A DNA stretch of 21,839 nucleotides from Minisyncoccota bacterium. GTDB taxonomy: Bacteria; Patescibacteriota; Minisyncoccia; Phycocordibacterales; UBA2100. A program made the translations under genes and the position numbers. Location: the NCBI GenBank assembly GCA_018061585.1, contig JAGOTU010000007.1, positions 1-21,839 of the forward strand, in the 5' to 3' direction. Under the pieces are notes generated by a model that was not told the DNA's origin, searched no databases, and saw only the letters and a list, made by a program, of their open reading frames with translations. Positions 1-6,944 of this stretch are shown in pieces; within the stretch, counting starts at the first letter, position 1, and every line of letters begins with the position of its first letter.

Positions 1-3000
1 TGAGAATTTCTCGGAGGCTGTATGCAGCGCCGTAACCCAAGAATGCCCACACTTCCATTTCTCCCACGCGCTGACCGCCGTTCTGCGCTTTGCCTCCGAG
101 CGGCTGCTGGGTAGTAAGGCTGTATGGTCCGATGGATCGCATGTGGATCTTGTCTTCCACCATGTGGTGCAGCTTGAGCATGTACATCACACCGACGGAG
201 ACCGGCTGGGCAAATGCCTCGCCTGTTCGGCCGTCAAAGAGTGTGCGCTTACCCGACGGATCAACGCCCGCGGCGGTGAGCTCGTCGCGAATTTCTGCTT
301 CGGTCGCGCCGGCAAATGACGGCACGATCGCCTGGTACCCGAGCATTTCTGCTGCAAGACCAAGGTGCAATTCGAGGATCTGACCGAGGTTCATACGGGA
401 CGGAACGCCGAGCGGGGTCAAGATGATGTCGACAGGATTGCCATCCTTGTCGAACGGCATGTCTTCTTCCGGCAAGATGCGCGAAATAACGCCCTTGTTG
501 CCGTGACGACCTGCGAGCTTGTCGCCCACAGAGATCGTGCGAAGCTGTGCGACTTCGATGTGCACGCGCTTGATCACGCCGCTTTCGAGCTGATCGCCCG
601 TCTCGCGCGAGAAGATCTTCACGCCGATAACTCGGCCGCGCTTACCGCCTTCCATGCGGAGCGATGTGTCCTTCACGTCCTTGGCCTTTTCGCCGAAGAT
701 CGCGTGGAGCAATCGCTCTTCCGGAGTGAGCTGCGTTTCGCCCTTCGGAGTTACTTTGCCGACGAGGATGTCGCCGGGGCGCACTTCTGCACCGATGCGG
801 ACAACGCCGTCTTCGTCGAGATTGCGGAGCTTGAATTCAGATACATTCGGGATGTCATGGGTAGTTACCTCCGGCCCAAGCTTGGTGTCGCGCACGACGC
901 ACACGAATTCCTCCATGTGGATCGAGGTAAAGCGAGCCTCCTTGGCGAGCTTCTCGGAGATAACGATGGCGTCTTCGAAGTTCGCACCGAACCACGGCAA
1001 GAATGCGACGCGGACATTCTGTCCGATCGCCATCTGACCGCCGACGGATGTCGAGGTGTCTGCAAGCAGACCTCCCTTCTTGACCGCGTCACCGACAGAA
1101 ACCGCCGGTCGCTGGTGGAAGGTCGTAAAGCCGTTGGTTCGCATAAAGTTGACCAACGGGTATTCCTTGGTCTTACCGTCTGCGTTCTTGACCTTGATCA
1201 TCGCAGCGTCAGCGTAGGTTACTTCGCCTGCCTCTTCCGCGAGGATGAGTCGGCCGGAGTCGCGTGCCGCAATTGATTCGATGCCGGTACCGACGACCGG
1301 TGCATCAGGGATCACCAATGGGACTGCCTGTTTTTGCATGTTCGAACCCATGAGTGCGCGGTTCGCGTCGTCGTTCTCTACGAACGGAATGAGTGCTGTT
1401 GCAACAGAGAACGGCTGGTTGGTCGCGACTTCCATATAGTCGACATCAGTCGGCTTGACCAAGGTCGGCTTACCGCCGAATCGGACTTCGGCCATCTTGA
1501 CCGAGATCTTGCCGTTGTCGTCTCGCGGAGTTGCAGCGTGTGCGATCGCGTACTGCTCTTCTTCGAGCGCGTTCAAGTACTGAATGTCTTTGGTGATGAT
1601 GCCCTTTTCTACCTTTGCGTACGGAGTTTCGATGATGCCGAACTCGTTCGGTCGGGCGTAGAGCGACATGTGGAGCACGAGTCCGATGTTCTTACCTTCC
1701 GGTGTGTGGATCGGGCATACGCGTCCGTAGTGTGATGAGTGCACGTCGCGGACTTCGAGACCTGCGCGCTCCGATGTAAGACCGCCACGACCGAGGGTCG
1801 AAAGCGTTCGGAGATGTTCGATCTCGTCGAGCGTGTTGTATTGCTGCATGAGCTGCGAGAGCTGGTCGGTCGTGAAGAATTCACGGATCGCAGCCTGGAA
1901 CGGACGCGGGTTCACGAATGAGACCGGCGTTGTCGTTTCCGGATCAACCATGGCCATACGGTCCTGGATGTTGCGCTTCATGCGGGAAAGGCCCACGCGC
2001 ATGCGCTGTTCGAGCAATTCTCCGGCGAATCGCACGCGGCGGAAGCCCAGGTGGTCGATGTCGTCGGCATCACTGTTCGGATTCGCGTTCAATTCTGCGA
2101 TGTGAGTGACGATGCGAACAACGTCTTCGAGCGTGAGGGTCTGGTTCTGGACGTCCTTCTCGGATGTTCCCAAACCGAATCGTCGGTTGAAGTGGAAGCG
2201 GCCGACGCGCGAAAAGTCGTAGCGCTCGGCAGAGAGGATCGACATAACGTGATCGCGCGCGTTGTCCGGCGTTGCGATGTCTCCGTCGCGGAGGCGGCGG
2301 TAGATCTCTACGTAAGCTTCTTCAGTTGTGTGTGCGTGATCGAGCGCGAGGGTTGCGGCCATCGAGTCTTTCGCGGCAGTCTTTTCGAACTTGGCCATGA
2401 TCTCCTTCTCGGTCTTGAGTCCGAGTACTCGCAAAAGCGAAGTTACCGGGAACTGGCGCTTGCGGTCTACCTTTACGTACATCGCACCGTCAGCGTCGGA
2501 TTCGATCTCGATCCACACGCCGCGAGCCGGAATGATCTTGGCTGCGAAGTAGTTCTTGCCCTTGTACGGGATGCTCTCGAAGAACACACCGTATGAGCGC
2601 GCGAGCTGCGGAACGACGATGCGCTCCACTCCGTTGATGATGAACGTGCCGTGCGCGGTCATCCACGGGAAATCAGCGAGGAAGATCTCCTGCTCTTTCT
2701 TTTCGCCTGTCGTCTTGTTCTTAAGACGAATGACCATCGAGAGCGGGCTCTCGTAGGTTTTCATAAAACGCTTTGCGTACTGTTCGTCCCAGCGCAATTC
2801 GCCGAAGCTGAACTTTACGAGTTCAAGCTCGAACTTTTTGCCGGAGTGATCAGAGATCGGAGAGAACTCCTTGAACACACGCTCTGCTCCGCCATCGACG
2901 AACTGGCGGAAGGAATCGATCTGCGATTCCACGAGGCTCGGGAGCTTCACGAGAGGCTCGCGAAACTTTCCGAAAAACTTCTGCGGTCGGACCAACGGCT

Positions 3001-3013
3001 TGGTTTTTGCCAT
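1..3013 (-). CDS. rpoB: RNA polymerase beta subunit (3' end outside window)
   Basis: This is the catalytic beta subunit of RNA polymerase, which forms the active-site cleft with beta'. The frame is open for 1004 codons from the ATG at 3013 (N-terminus MAKTKPLVRPQKFFGKF) to the window edge. Visible landmarks are the fork/rifamycin region (DQLSQLMQQYNTLDEIEH, about 1815-1870), the block ERAGLEVRDV followed by HYGRVCPIHTPEG, the active-site stretch GDKLAGRHGNKGVIS (about 495-540), and near the edge GGKAQNGGQRVGEMEVWA. By comparison with E. coli RpoB only the last few dozen residues are missing, so the protein is much shorter than the 1342-residue E. coli form. The start has no Shine-Dalgarno sequence. 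It is transcribed from its own promoter at 3182-3217 with no rplJL genes next to it. Two rifamycin-contact residues differ from E. coli (see findings). Confidence 0.98.
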   Translation of the reverse strand, partial: MAKTKPLVRPQKFFGKFREPLVKLPSLVESQIDSFRQFVDGGAERVFKEFSPISDHSGKKFELELVKFSFGELRWDEQYAKRFMKTYESPLSMVIRLKNKTTGEKKEQEIFLADFPWMTAHGTFIINGVERIVVPQLARSYGVFFESIPYKGKNYFAAKIIPARGVWIEIESDADGAMYVKVDRKRQFPVTSLLRVLGLKTEKEIMAKFEKTAAKDSMAATLALDHAHTTEEAYVEIYRRLRDGDIATPDNARDHVMSILSAERYDFSRVGRFHFNRRFGLGTSEKDVQNQTLTLEDVVRIVTHIAELNANPNSDADDIDHLGFRRVRFAGELLEQRMRVGLSRMKRNIQDRMAMVDPETTTPVSFVNPRPFQAAIREFFTTDQLSQLMQQYNTLDEIEHLRTLSTLGRGGLTSERAGLEVRDVHSSHYGRVCPIHTPEGKNIGLVLHMSLYARPNEFGIIETPYAKVEKGIITKDIQYLNALEEEQYAIAHAATPRDDNGKISVKMAEVRFGGKPTLVKPTDVDYMEVATNQPFSVATALIPFVENDDANRALMGSNMQKQAVPLVIPDAPVVGTGIESIAARDSGRLILAEEAGEVTYADAAMIKVKNADGKTKEYPLVNFMRTNGFTTFHQRPAVSVGDAVKKGGLLADTSTSVGGQMAIGQNVRVAFLPWFGANFEDAIVISEKLAKEARFTSIHMEEFVCVVRDTKLGPEVTTHDIPNVSEFKLRNLDEDGVVRIGAEVRPGDILVGKVTPKGETQLTPEERLLHAIFGEKAKDVKDTSLRMEGGKRGRVIGVKIFSRETGDQLESGVIKRVHIEVAQLRTISVGDKLAGRHGNKGVISRILPEEDMPFDKDGNPVDIILTPLGVPSRMNLGQILELHLGLAAEMLGYQAIVPSFAGATEAEIRDELTAAGVDPSGKRTLFDGRTGEAFAQPVSVGVMYMLKLHHMVEDKIHMRSIGPYSLTTQQPLGGKAQNGGQRVGEMEVWAFLGYGAAYSLREIL

Positions 3014-3181
3014 GCTTGTGGACACACGGTGTAGCCGAATCGGCCACCCCGTATGTGATTACTATGAAGAAACCTTGTAAAAAAATAACGACCCAAATAG
3101 ACAGGATCGCTGTTGTCGCCTTTCGACGACTGTAAGGAATGCAAATTTGATCGGCGGCCGCAACTCAATCAGGAGCAAATG
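3014..3181 (-). promoter_or_regulatory. rpoB 5' leader with hairpins
   Basis: The untranslated leader contains a 6-bp hairpin closed by a GAAA tetraloop (3115-3130), a weak hairpin ACAG/CTGT (3101-3113), a run of seven U (3085-3079), and a hairpin about 17 bases before the start codon (3031-3047, GTGGCCGA/TCGGCTAC). The U-run lies 15 bases after the weak hairpin, so it is not a standard terminator. The leader could carry autogenous control of rpoB, but nothing matches a leader that I know. Confidence 0.35.
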
Positions 3182-3217
3182 TCCGAAAAATATACTCGAA
3201 CCCTTGGAACATGTCAA
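3182..3217 (-). promoter_or_regulatory. rpoB promoter
   Basis: On the minus strand TTGACA (3217-3212) is followed by a 17-base spacer and TATATT (3194-3189), a near-perfect housekeeping sigma promoter. The expected transcript start is about 3182, which gives rpoB a leader of roughly 170 bases. This is inferred from consensus match only. Confidence 0.8.
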
Positions 3218-3283
3218 ATTTGGGGGCCCTATTGAGCCGCTTGGAGGGGTTCCAGAAGCCCTTATGAAGCCCCGGTGCCAACA

Positions 3284-3313
3284 AATGAAAAGGTCCCAGA
3301 TTTCTCCGGGACC
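3284..3313 (-). terminator. Terminator of the orphan RNA
   Basis: On the minus strand GGTCCC (3313-3308) pairs with GGGACC (3297-3292) across a 10-base loop and is followed by TTTTCATT. It separates the orphan RNA from the rpoB promoter. Confidence 0.75.
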
Positions 3314-3612
3314 CCCATACTCAAACAGAACGATTCAGCTACGTGCGTCGCCCGGGACGCTTGGGCTTGTTGCTCCCCGGCGTGCCGCTCTTCTTGAAGC
3401 GCTGTGCAGGTTGACCCTGCAGAGCCCTGGTTGAAAGCGGGTCCATTGTCCCACAATCGAGGCCTCGCTCCCGTTGAGACAGGTTACTCAGCGGTAACTC
3501 CCCGCATTTGATGAGGCCTGTGCGTCTCGTCCCTTGGTCTTGGTTCGGCATGGCTTGGAATTCCCCATAGTTGCCATAGACCTGCGGCAGCACAACACTG
3601 TCACTTTGGTCT
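3285..3612 (-). ncRNA. Candidate structured RNA of about 330 nt, family unknown
   Basis: A minus-strand transcription unit lies between trmD and rpoB, with a promoter at 3619-3647 and a terminator at 3284-3313. On the transcript I see GGCCTC pairing with GAGGCC around a nested GTTAC/GTAAC hairpin (about 3460-3520), then the perfect hairpins ATTGT-GGG-ACAAT, TGCAGG-GTCAA-CCTGCA and GCGTC-CCGGGC-GACGC. This density of exact hairpins suggests a structured RNA. I looked for the hallmark sequences of tmRNA, RNase P RNA and SRP RNA and did not find them. The alternative is a small protein: an ATG at 3551 opens 70 codons ending at 3339, with a basic tail (KPKRPGRRT), but there is no well-placed ribosome binding site and no family that I recognise. 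Confidence 0.45.
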
Positions 3613-3618
3613 GACAAA

Positions 3619-3647
3619 AGCCTACGCCTCGCGCTTTGAAGAGTCAA
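3619..3647 (-). promoter_or_regulatory. Promoter of the 3285-3612 transcript
   Basis: TTGACT (3647-3642), a 17-base spacer, then TAGGCT (3624-3619) on the minus strand. The start would be near 3612. It lies immediately downstream of the trmD stop codon, so the RNA can be made independently of trmD. Confidence 0.55.
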
Positions 3648-3661
3648 TCGAGATATTCACC

Positions 3662-4345
3662 CTATTTTTTACTCCGGTTCTGTATCCCCTTTTTCCACGC
3701 ATCCATCTCCGCGTGATTACCGGAAAGAAGCACAGGCGGCACTTTGTATTTCTTTTTTTTCCATTCAAGAACCTCCGGGCGGGTATATACCTCGGGAGCC
3801 GATACACGCGAACGCTCAAGTGATTCGGCCCTACCGAGGACTCCCGGGACGAATCGCGCGATGGAATCGATCATCGTGGCTGCCGGGAGCTCACCTCCCG
3901 TGAGCACGTACGGACCGACCGTTACCTTTTTTGCTTTGAGAATTTTCTGCACGCGTGCGTCAATTCCTTCGTACCTGCCACAGATAAATATGATGTCTTT
4001 TTTCTTGGAAAGTTTTTGTGCCATCGGCTCATCGAACTGCTCGCCGTCGGTCGCAAAGAATATGATCTCGACACCTTTTTTCTTTCCGCGTGCCTTCTCT
4101 ACCGCCTTCAAGATCGGATCCGGGCGAAGCACCATCCCCGGCCCGCCGCCGTACGGGCGGCGATCCACGCGGATATCCTGTGCACGCTTCTTGTCGCCCT
4201 TTGCAGGGAGGCTAAAGTCTTTTGGATCGTAGTAAGAAACCTTTATCTTTTTGTCCTCCGCCGCGCGTCCCAAAATAGAGCTCGTCAGATACGGCTCGAT
4301 CGATTCGGCGAACAGACTGACTACGTGGAAGTGAATAGTTGACAC
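3662..4345 (-). CDS. trmD: tRNA (guanine-37-N1)-methyltransferase TrmD
   Basis: TrmD methylates G37 next to the anticodon using S-adenosylmethionine, which prevents +1 frameshifting. The 227-residue protein has the SPOUT trefoil-knot motifs: PYGGGPGM (64-71), ICGRYEGIDAR (121-131), GPYVLTGGELPA (144-155) and YTRPEVLEW followed by PPVLLSGNHAEM (187-214). In the linker where E. coli has EDSF with the catalytic Asp169, this protein has AESLERS (173-179), so the position appears to be Glu174. The GTG start at 4345 is chosen because a -10 box ends exactly 7 bases before it, pointing to a leaderless mRNA. The usual rpsP-rimM-trmD-rplS cluster is broken up here: rpsP is 3 kb away, and neither rimM nor rplS is in the window. 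Confidence 0.96.
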   Translation of the reverse strand: MSTIHFHVVSLFAESIEPYLTSSILGRAAEDKKIKVSYYDPKDFSLPAKGDKKRAQDIRVDRRPYGGGPGMVLRPDPILKAVEKARGKKKGVEIIFFATDGEQFDEPMAQKLSKKKDIIFICGRYEGIDARVQKILKAKKVTVGPYVLTGGELPAATMIDSIARFVPGVLGRAESLERSRVSAPEVYTRPEVLEWKKKKYKVPPVLLSGNHAEMDAWKKGIQNRSKK

Positions 4346-4368
4346 GTGAATATTTATATGACTTTATA
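4339..4368 (+). promoter_or_regulatory. Possible divergent promoter for the 4419 gene
   Basis: TTGACA at 4339-4344 is followed after 18 bases by TTTATA (4363-4368). The -35 box overlaps the trmD start codon and the -10 box lies in the spacer of the trmD promoter, so the two promoters would compete. The -10 is imperfect. Confidence 0.4.
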
Positions 4369-4381
4369 CGCACGGCGTCAA
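4353..4381 (-). promoter_or_regulatory. trmD promoter (predicted leaderless)
   Basis: TTGACG (4381-4376), 17-base spacer, TATAAA (4358-4353). Seven bases separate the -10 from the GTG at 4345, so transcription should begin at the start codon itself. Confidence 0.75.
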
Positions 4382-4418
4382 TAACAACTGAACCAGAAGG
4401 ACTGGCAGAGGAGCTCAC

Positions 4419-4964
4419 ATGAGATACTTGTACCTTCGACAGATCGGGCCTGTGCGTTTTCATATCCCTCTCCGTCAGGTTGAGCGCATGAAGAATACGT
4501 GCTTTCGAGGTCAACAGCTCCGGCTTGCAAGCAACCTGCATCGCTGGAATTCACCCCGGGAAATATTCCAAGACAAGTTAATCATCGAGTACTTTAAAAA
4601 GTGGGTGGAAACTGTATCTCCGGAAGAATTTGGCGGCGTGAATAGTGGTACGGTGGCCTACGACGCATCCATCGGGTGGTCAGGTACTGCTCCGATCGAG
4701 GAATTTGATCCCAGCGAACTCGAAGTTTTTCATCCAAATCGTAATTCGAGCGCACTACGCGTCCGCACCGACATGCTTCACATTACGGCTCCGAAGACGA
4801 ACCTGCTTACCTTTATCTTCAGGGCCCGAATTTCGGACGATTTCGGCCAAGTAGTAGACATGCAATCTATGTATCCGGGACCGGATATCGGTAAATTGAA
4901 GGGCAATATTTCTGAGCGAGAAAAAGTCGCATTCTTCGATTTCAATCACCCTGGACAATTGTGA
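4419..4964 (+). CDS. Orphan protein, 181 aa
   Basis: I do not recognise this protein. It has no signal peptide, membrane segment or obvious catalytic motif. The N-terminal 60 residues are basic (for example RQVERMKNTCFRGQQLRLAS), and the rest is a mixed alpha/beta sequence ending in FFDFNHPGQL. The ATG at 4419 is supported by AGAGGAG (4407-4413) five bases upstream. It is divergent from trmD, with overlapping promoters, and is followed by a strong terminator, so it is a one-gene unit. The stop is TGA. That it is a real gene is supported by the ribosome binding site, the uninterrupted length and the terminator. Confidence 0.8.
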   Translation: MRYLYLRQIGPVRFHIPLRQVERMKNTCFRGQQLRLASNLHRWNSPREIFQDKLIIEYFKKWVETVSPEEFGGVNSGTVAYDASIGWSGTAPIEEFDPSELEVFHPNRNSSALRVRTDMLHITAPKTNLLTFIFRARISDDFGQVVDMQSMYPGPDIGKLKGNISEREKVAFFDFNHPGQL

Positions 4965-4979
4965 TCATTCTGAAATCAA

Positions 4980-5004
4980 ACGCCGGCTCAAAGCCGGCGT
5001 TTTT
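4980..5004. terminator. Terminator after the 4419 gene
   Basis: A 9-bp perfect stem ACGCCGGCT/AGCCGGCGT with a CAA loop is followed by TTTTT on the plus strand and preceded by AAA. Confidence 0.9.
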
Positions 5005-5050
5005 CATACCAATCAACGGTCGCGGAGCACTCTTCAACGAACACTTGTCA

Positions 5051-5059
5051 TGAGATACT
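5051..5059 (+). promoter_or_regulatory. Extended -10 of the response-regulator gene
   Basis: TG-A-GATACT matches an extended -10 (TGn-hexamer). It ends 6 bases before the ATG at 5066, so the mRNA should be leaderless. No convincing -35 is seen, as expected for this promoter type. Confidence 0.55.
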
Positions 5060-5065
5060 GAATGA

Positions 5066-5455
5066 ATGGAACCAAACAAGATGCCGCACGTCCTGCTGCT
5101 CGACGACAACGTAGAAGTGAGCCACATGTATGCCCGCGCTTTTCGTAATCAAAACTGCGAGACTCGCGCCCTCTACGACGCCGAAGCCGCGCTCAAGGAA
5201 CTGAAGGACGGCGACTTCGTGCCCGATGTGATCGTGATCGACGTCATGATGCCCAACATGAACGGCCTGCAATTCCTGGCCGAGCTCCGCACCGATCCTC
5301 GATTTGCGAAGGTACCGGCAGTCGCCCTCACCAATATGAAAGCCGATGAGTACGCCAGTCAATTCTCTGACCCCTCTATCGCCCTATACCTCAACAAGCT
5401 CGATCACGAGCTGAAGGATGTTGTTGATCAAGTGATCGCGGTGATTAAGAAATAG
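5066..5455 (+). CDS. CheY-like single-domain response regulator
   Basis: A 129-residue receiver domain with no output domain. The acidic pocket is Asp13-Asp14 (LLLDDN), the phosphoacceptor is Asp59 (VIVIDVMMPNMNG), the switch Thr is Thr89 (VALTN) and the conserved Lys is Lys111 (LNKLD). All key residues are present, so it should be phosphorylated by a histidine kinase and act by protein contact. No kinase is in the window. The ATG at 5066 is chosen because an extended -10 lies 6 bases upstream; the next Met at 5081 is an alternative. The following small secreted-peptide gene starts 47 bases after the stop, with no terminator between, so the two are probably co-transcribed. Confidence 0.93.
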   Translation: MEPNKMPHVLLLDDNVEVSHMYARAFRNQNCETRALYDAEAALKELKDGDFVPDVIVIDVMMPNMNGLQFLAELRTDPRFAKVPAVALTNMKADEYASQFSDPSIALYLNKLDHELKDVVDQVIAVIKK

Positions 5456-5502
5456 CCCGTCACTAAGCGAAATAAACACGCTCCGTCGTGTGTATTAGGA
5501 GT

Positions 5503-5685
5503 ATGGCCAAGAAGTACCGGCGGCTTCAGCACATATCGACGATCCCCATCCTTGCGGCACTTTTGCTTACATCGAACCCTGCCGCAATCGCACGAACTCC
5601 ATTGGAGGACATCTCGCGGACCGACAACGGGACCGGTATCTCGATCCGACCGGAAACCGACGACTCCCGTCTCAAGGACAGATAA
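5503..5685 (+). CDS. Small secreted peptide, 60 aa
   Basis: The N-terminus is a textbook Sec signal: basic MAKKYRRLQH, hydrophobic ISTIPILAALLLTS, then NPAAIA with likely cleavage after Ala30. The mature part of about 30 residues is hydrophilic and charged (RTPLEDISRTDNG...RLKDR) and has no cysteines or known motif. AGGAG lies only one base before the ATG, an unusual spacing; an in-frame GTG at 5488 is possible but has no ribosome binding site. It follows the response regulator on the same strand and ends at a strong terminator. Function unknown. Confidence 0.65.
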   Translation: MAKKYRRLQHISTIPILAALLLTSNPAAIARTPLEDISRTDNGTGISIRPETDDSRLKDR

Positions 5686-5711
5686 AAACACCGCCTCTCG
5701 GCGGTGTTTTT
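5684..5711. terminator. Bidirectional terminator between convergent genes
   Basis: CACCGCC-TCTC-GGCGGTG extended by A/T pairs, with A-runs before and T-runs after. It can end both the plus-strand secreted-peptide gene and the minus-strand SPFH gene. Nearly the same hairpin occurs at 6913-6941. Confidence 0.92.
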
Positions 5712-5732
5712 ATTTCTGACTGCTATTTCGCC

Positions 5733-6518
5733 CTATTTTGTCAGATTGATGAACGGAAGCGTCGCGCCCGGAGTCATCTGGGTCGGGAGTACCCCATTCC
5801 ACTTCTCTACCGCTGCTCGCTCAACTTCGAGCCGCTGGAGCTGAATGTATTTTTCGTTGTTGGCTGCCTCTGACTTTACGCGGATCGCCTGCGCCTGGAA
5901 CTGCGCTGCTGCGAGATTGTTCTTTTCGGCGAGCGCATTCTGCTCGGCGGTTACCTTGGCTTCGATCGCCGCGTTGAATGTAGGCGAGAAGTTAAAGTTC
6001 ACGATCGAGACTGCGGTTACCTGAATATCGTTGGTAGAGAGTCGCGTCGAGAGCAGTGACTGAATTTCTTCGGTCACGATCGCACGCTTGGTCAGAAGTT
6101 CCTCTGCGGTGTAACGCGCAGTAACTGCCTTTACCACTTCCTGCACCGCAGGATCGATGATGCGCGACTTGTAATCAGGCCCGACGGTTACGTAAAGCTC
6201 CCCCACTTTCATCGGGTCGACGTTGTGGTTGACCGCGACGACCGCGTTCACCGTCTGAAGATCCTTAGACGCAGCCGAGGCTTCGGTCTGCTCCTTTTGA
6301 GTGCGTACATCAAACATCGTTGCGCGTTCGATCACAGGCGTGACCCAGTTGATGCCCGGATCAAGCGTTCGCACATAGGCGCCGAGGCGTGTAACGACAG
6401 CGCGCTCACCCGCGTTCACCACGACAAACGGGAAGAATAGATAGATAAGGGCGATAACGATCACCGCGGAAAAGAGCTGGATAGCACGACGCACAGGGAC
6501 CTGAGTCTGGGGGTTCAT
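5733..6518 (-). CDS. SPFH/prohibitin-family membrane protein
   Basis: A 261-residue band-7 (SPFH) protein. One N-terminal membrane anchor (about residues 12-34, AIQLFSAVIVIALIYLFFPF) is followed by the SPFH domain, with NAGERAVVTRLGAYVRTLDPGINWVTP typical of prohibitins, and a C-terminal helical region rich in Ala, Glu and Gln (AKVTAEQNALAEKNNLAAAQ). Family members oligomerise at membranes and organise proteins or proteases there. The ATG at 6518 is chosen because the anchor then begins at the usual distance. AGGAG lies about 20 bases upstream, too far for a normal ribosome binding site. No ftsH, hflC or NfeD gene is adjacent, so its partner is not evident here. Confidence 0.92.
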   Translation of the reverse strand: MNPQTQVPVRRAIQLFSAVIVIALIYLFFPFVVVNAGERAVVTRLGAYVRTLDPGINWVTPVIERATMFDVRTQKEQTEASAASKDLQTVNAVVAVNHNVDPMKVGELYVTVGPDYKSRIIDPAVQEVVKAVTARYTAEELLTKRAIVTEEIQSLLSTRLSTNDIQVTAVSIVNFNFSPTFNAAIEAKVTAEQNALAEKNNLAAAQFQAQAIRVKSEAANNEKYIQLQRLEVERAAVEKWNGVLPTQMTPGATLPFINLTK

Positions 6519-6555
6519 ACATGTGTAAGAATTACGCACTCCTATAAGTGCCGTG

Positions 6556-6583
6556 AGTATAGACCGCCTACCCCGCCTGTCTA
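6556..6583 (-). promoter_or_regulatory. Promoter of the SPFH gene
   Basis: TAGACA (6583-6578), 16-base spacer, TATACT (6561-6556) on the minus strand. The leader would be about 30 bases. Confidence 0.6.
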
Positions 6584-6593
6584 GCAAGGAATA

Positions 6594-6622
6594 TTGCCAA
6601 CGGCTCCTGTGCACGATAGCGT
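6594..6622 (+). promoter_or_regulatory. Promoter of the 6660 gene
   Basis: TTGCCA (6594-6599), 17-base spacer, TAGCGT (6617-6622). It predicts a start near 6629 and a 30-base leader that includes the GGAG ribosome binding site of the ATG at 6660. Confidence 0.5.
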
Positions 6623-6659
6623 AAAGATGGACACGCCGACAACAAATCGGAGCATACGG

Positions 6660-6884
6660 ATGAAGCTATTCACGCACTGGAATACGACCAGCAAAGTTCC
6701 GCCGCGCACAAAAGAAGATCACGTTTTCTTTGCTGACCTGCATGCGGCTGCTTTTGTCGCTGAGGAGCGATTTGGCCCCGCACTTCGGGAAAAATATGGA
6801 GCGCGCATTCCAGAACCCTCGCGCACGACGCCCGCAAATGCCGAGCACATCGCACATGTTCTTGGTGCTCGTATCATCCGATAA
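6660..6884 (+). CDS. Orphan small protein, 74 aa
   Basis: Not recognised. The sequence MKLFTHWNTTSKVPPRTKED leads into a helical part (LHAAAFVAEERFGPALREKY) and ends at AHVLGARIIR. It is soluble, with no signal peptide or membrane segment. The start at 6660 is preferred over in-frame upstream codons because GGAG (6649-6652) lies 7 bases before it and the predicted transcript starts near 6629. It is a single-gene unit between two divergent or convergent neighbours, closed by a strong terminator. Confidence 0.7.
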   Translation: MKLFTHWNTTSKVPPRTKEDHVFFADLHAAAFVAEERFGPALREKYGARIPEPSRTTPANAEHIAHVLGARIIR

Positions 6885-6912
6885 CGCGAACCGTCGGATG
6901 CGCCGATACGTC

Positions 6913-6941
6913 AAAACACCGCCTTTCGGCGGTGTTTTTTT
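6913..6941. terminator. Bidirectional terminator between the 6660 gene and khpA
   Basis: CACCGCC-TTTC-GGCGGTG with an A-run on one side and seven T on the other. It serves the convergent genes on both strands. Confidence 0.92.
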
Positions 6942-6944
6942 GGA

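Noticed and set aside
365..1276. Long plus-strand open frame (303 codons) inside rpoB
   Set aside because: It is the mirror of a conserved rpoB coding region on the other strand. It has no ribosome binding site or family resemblance.
3285..3612. Identity as tmRNA, RNase P RNA or SRP RNA
   Set aside because: I found no tRNA-like end with a TTCGANT loop or tag frame, no GAAAGTC/ACAGAA P4 pair, and no SRP GGAAGCAGCC loop.
3339..3647. 102-codon minus-strand frame over the orphan RNA
   Set aside because: Its TTG start coincides with the -35 box of the promoter, so the full frame would not be transcribed from it. The shorter 70-codon version cannot be excluded and is described with the RNA.
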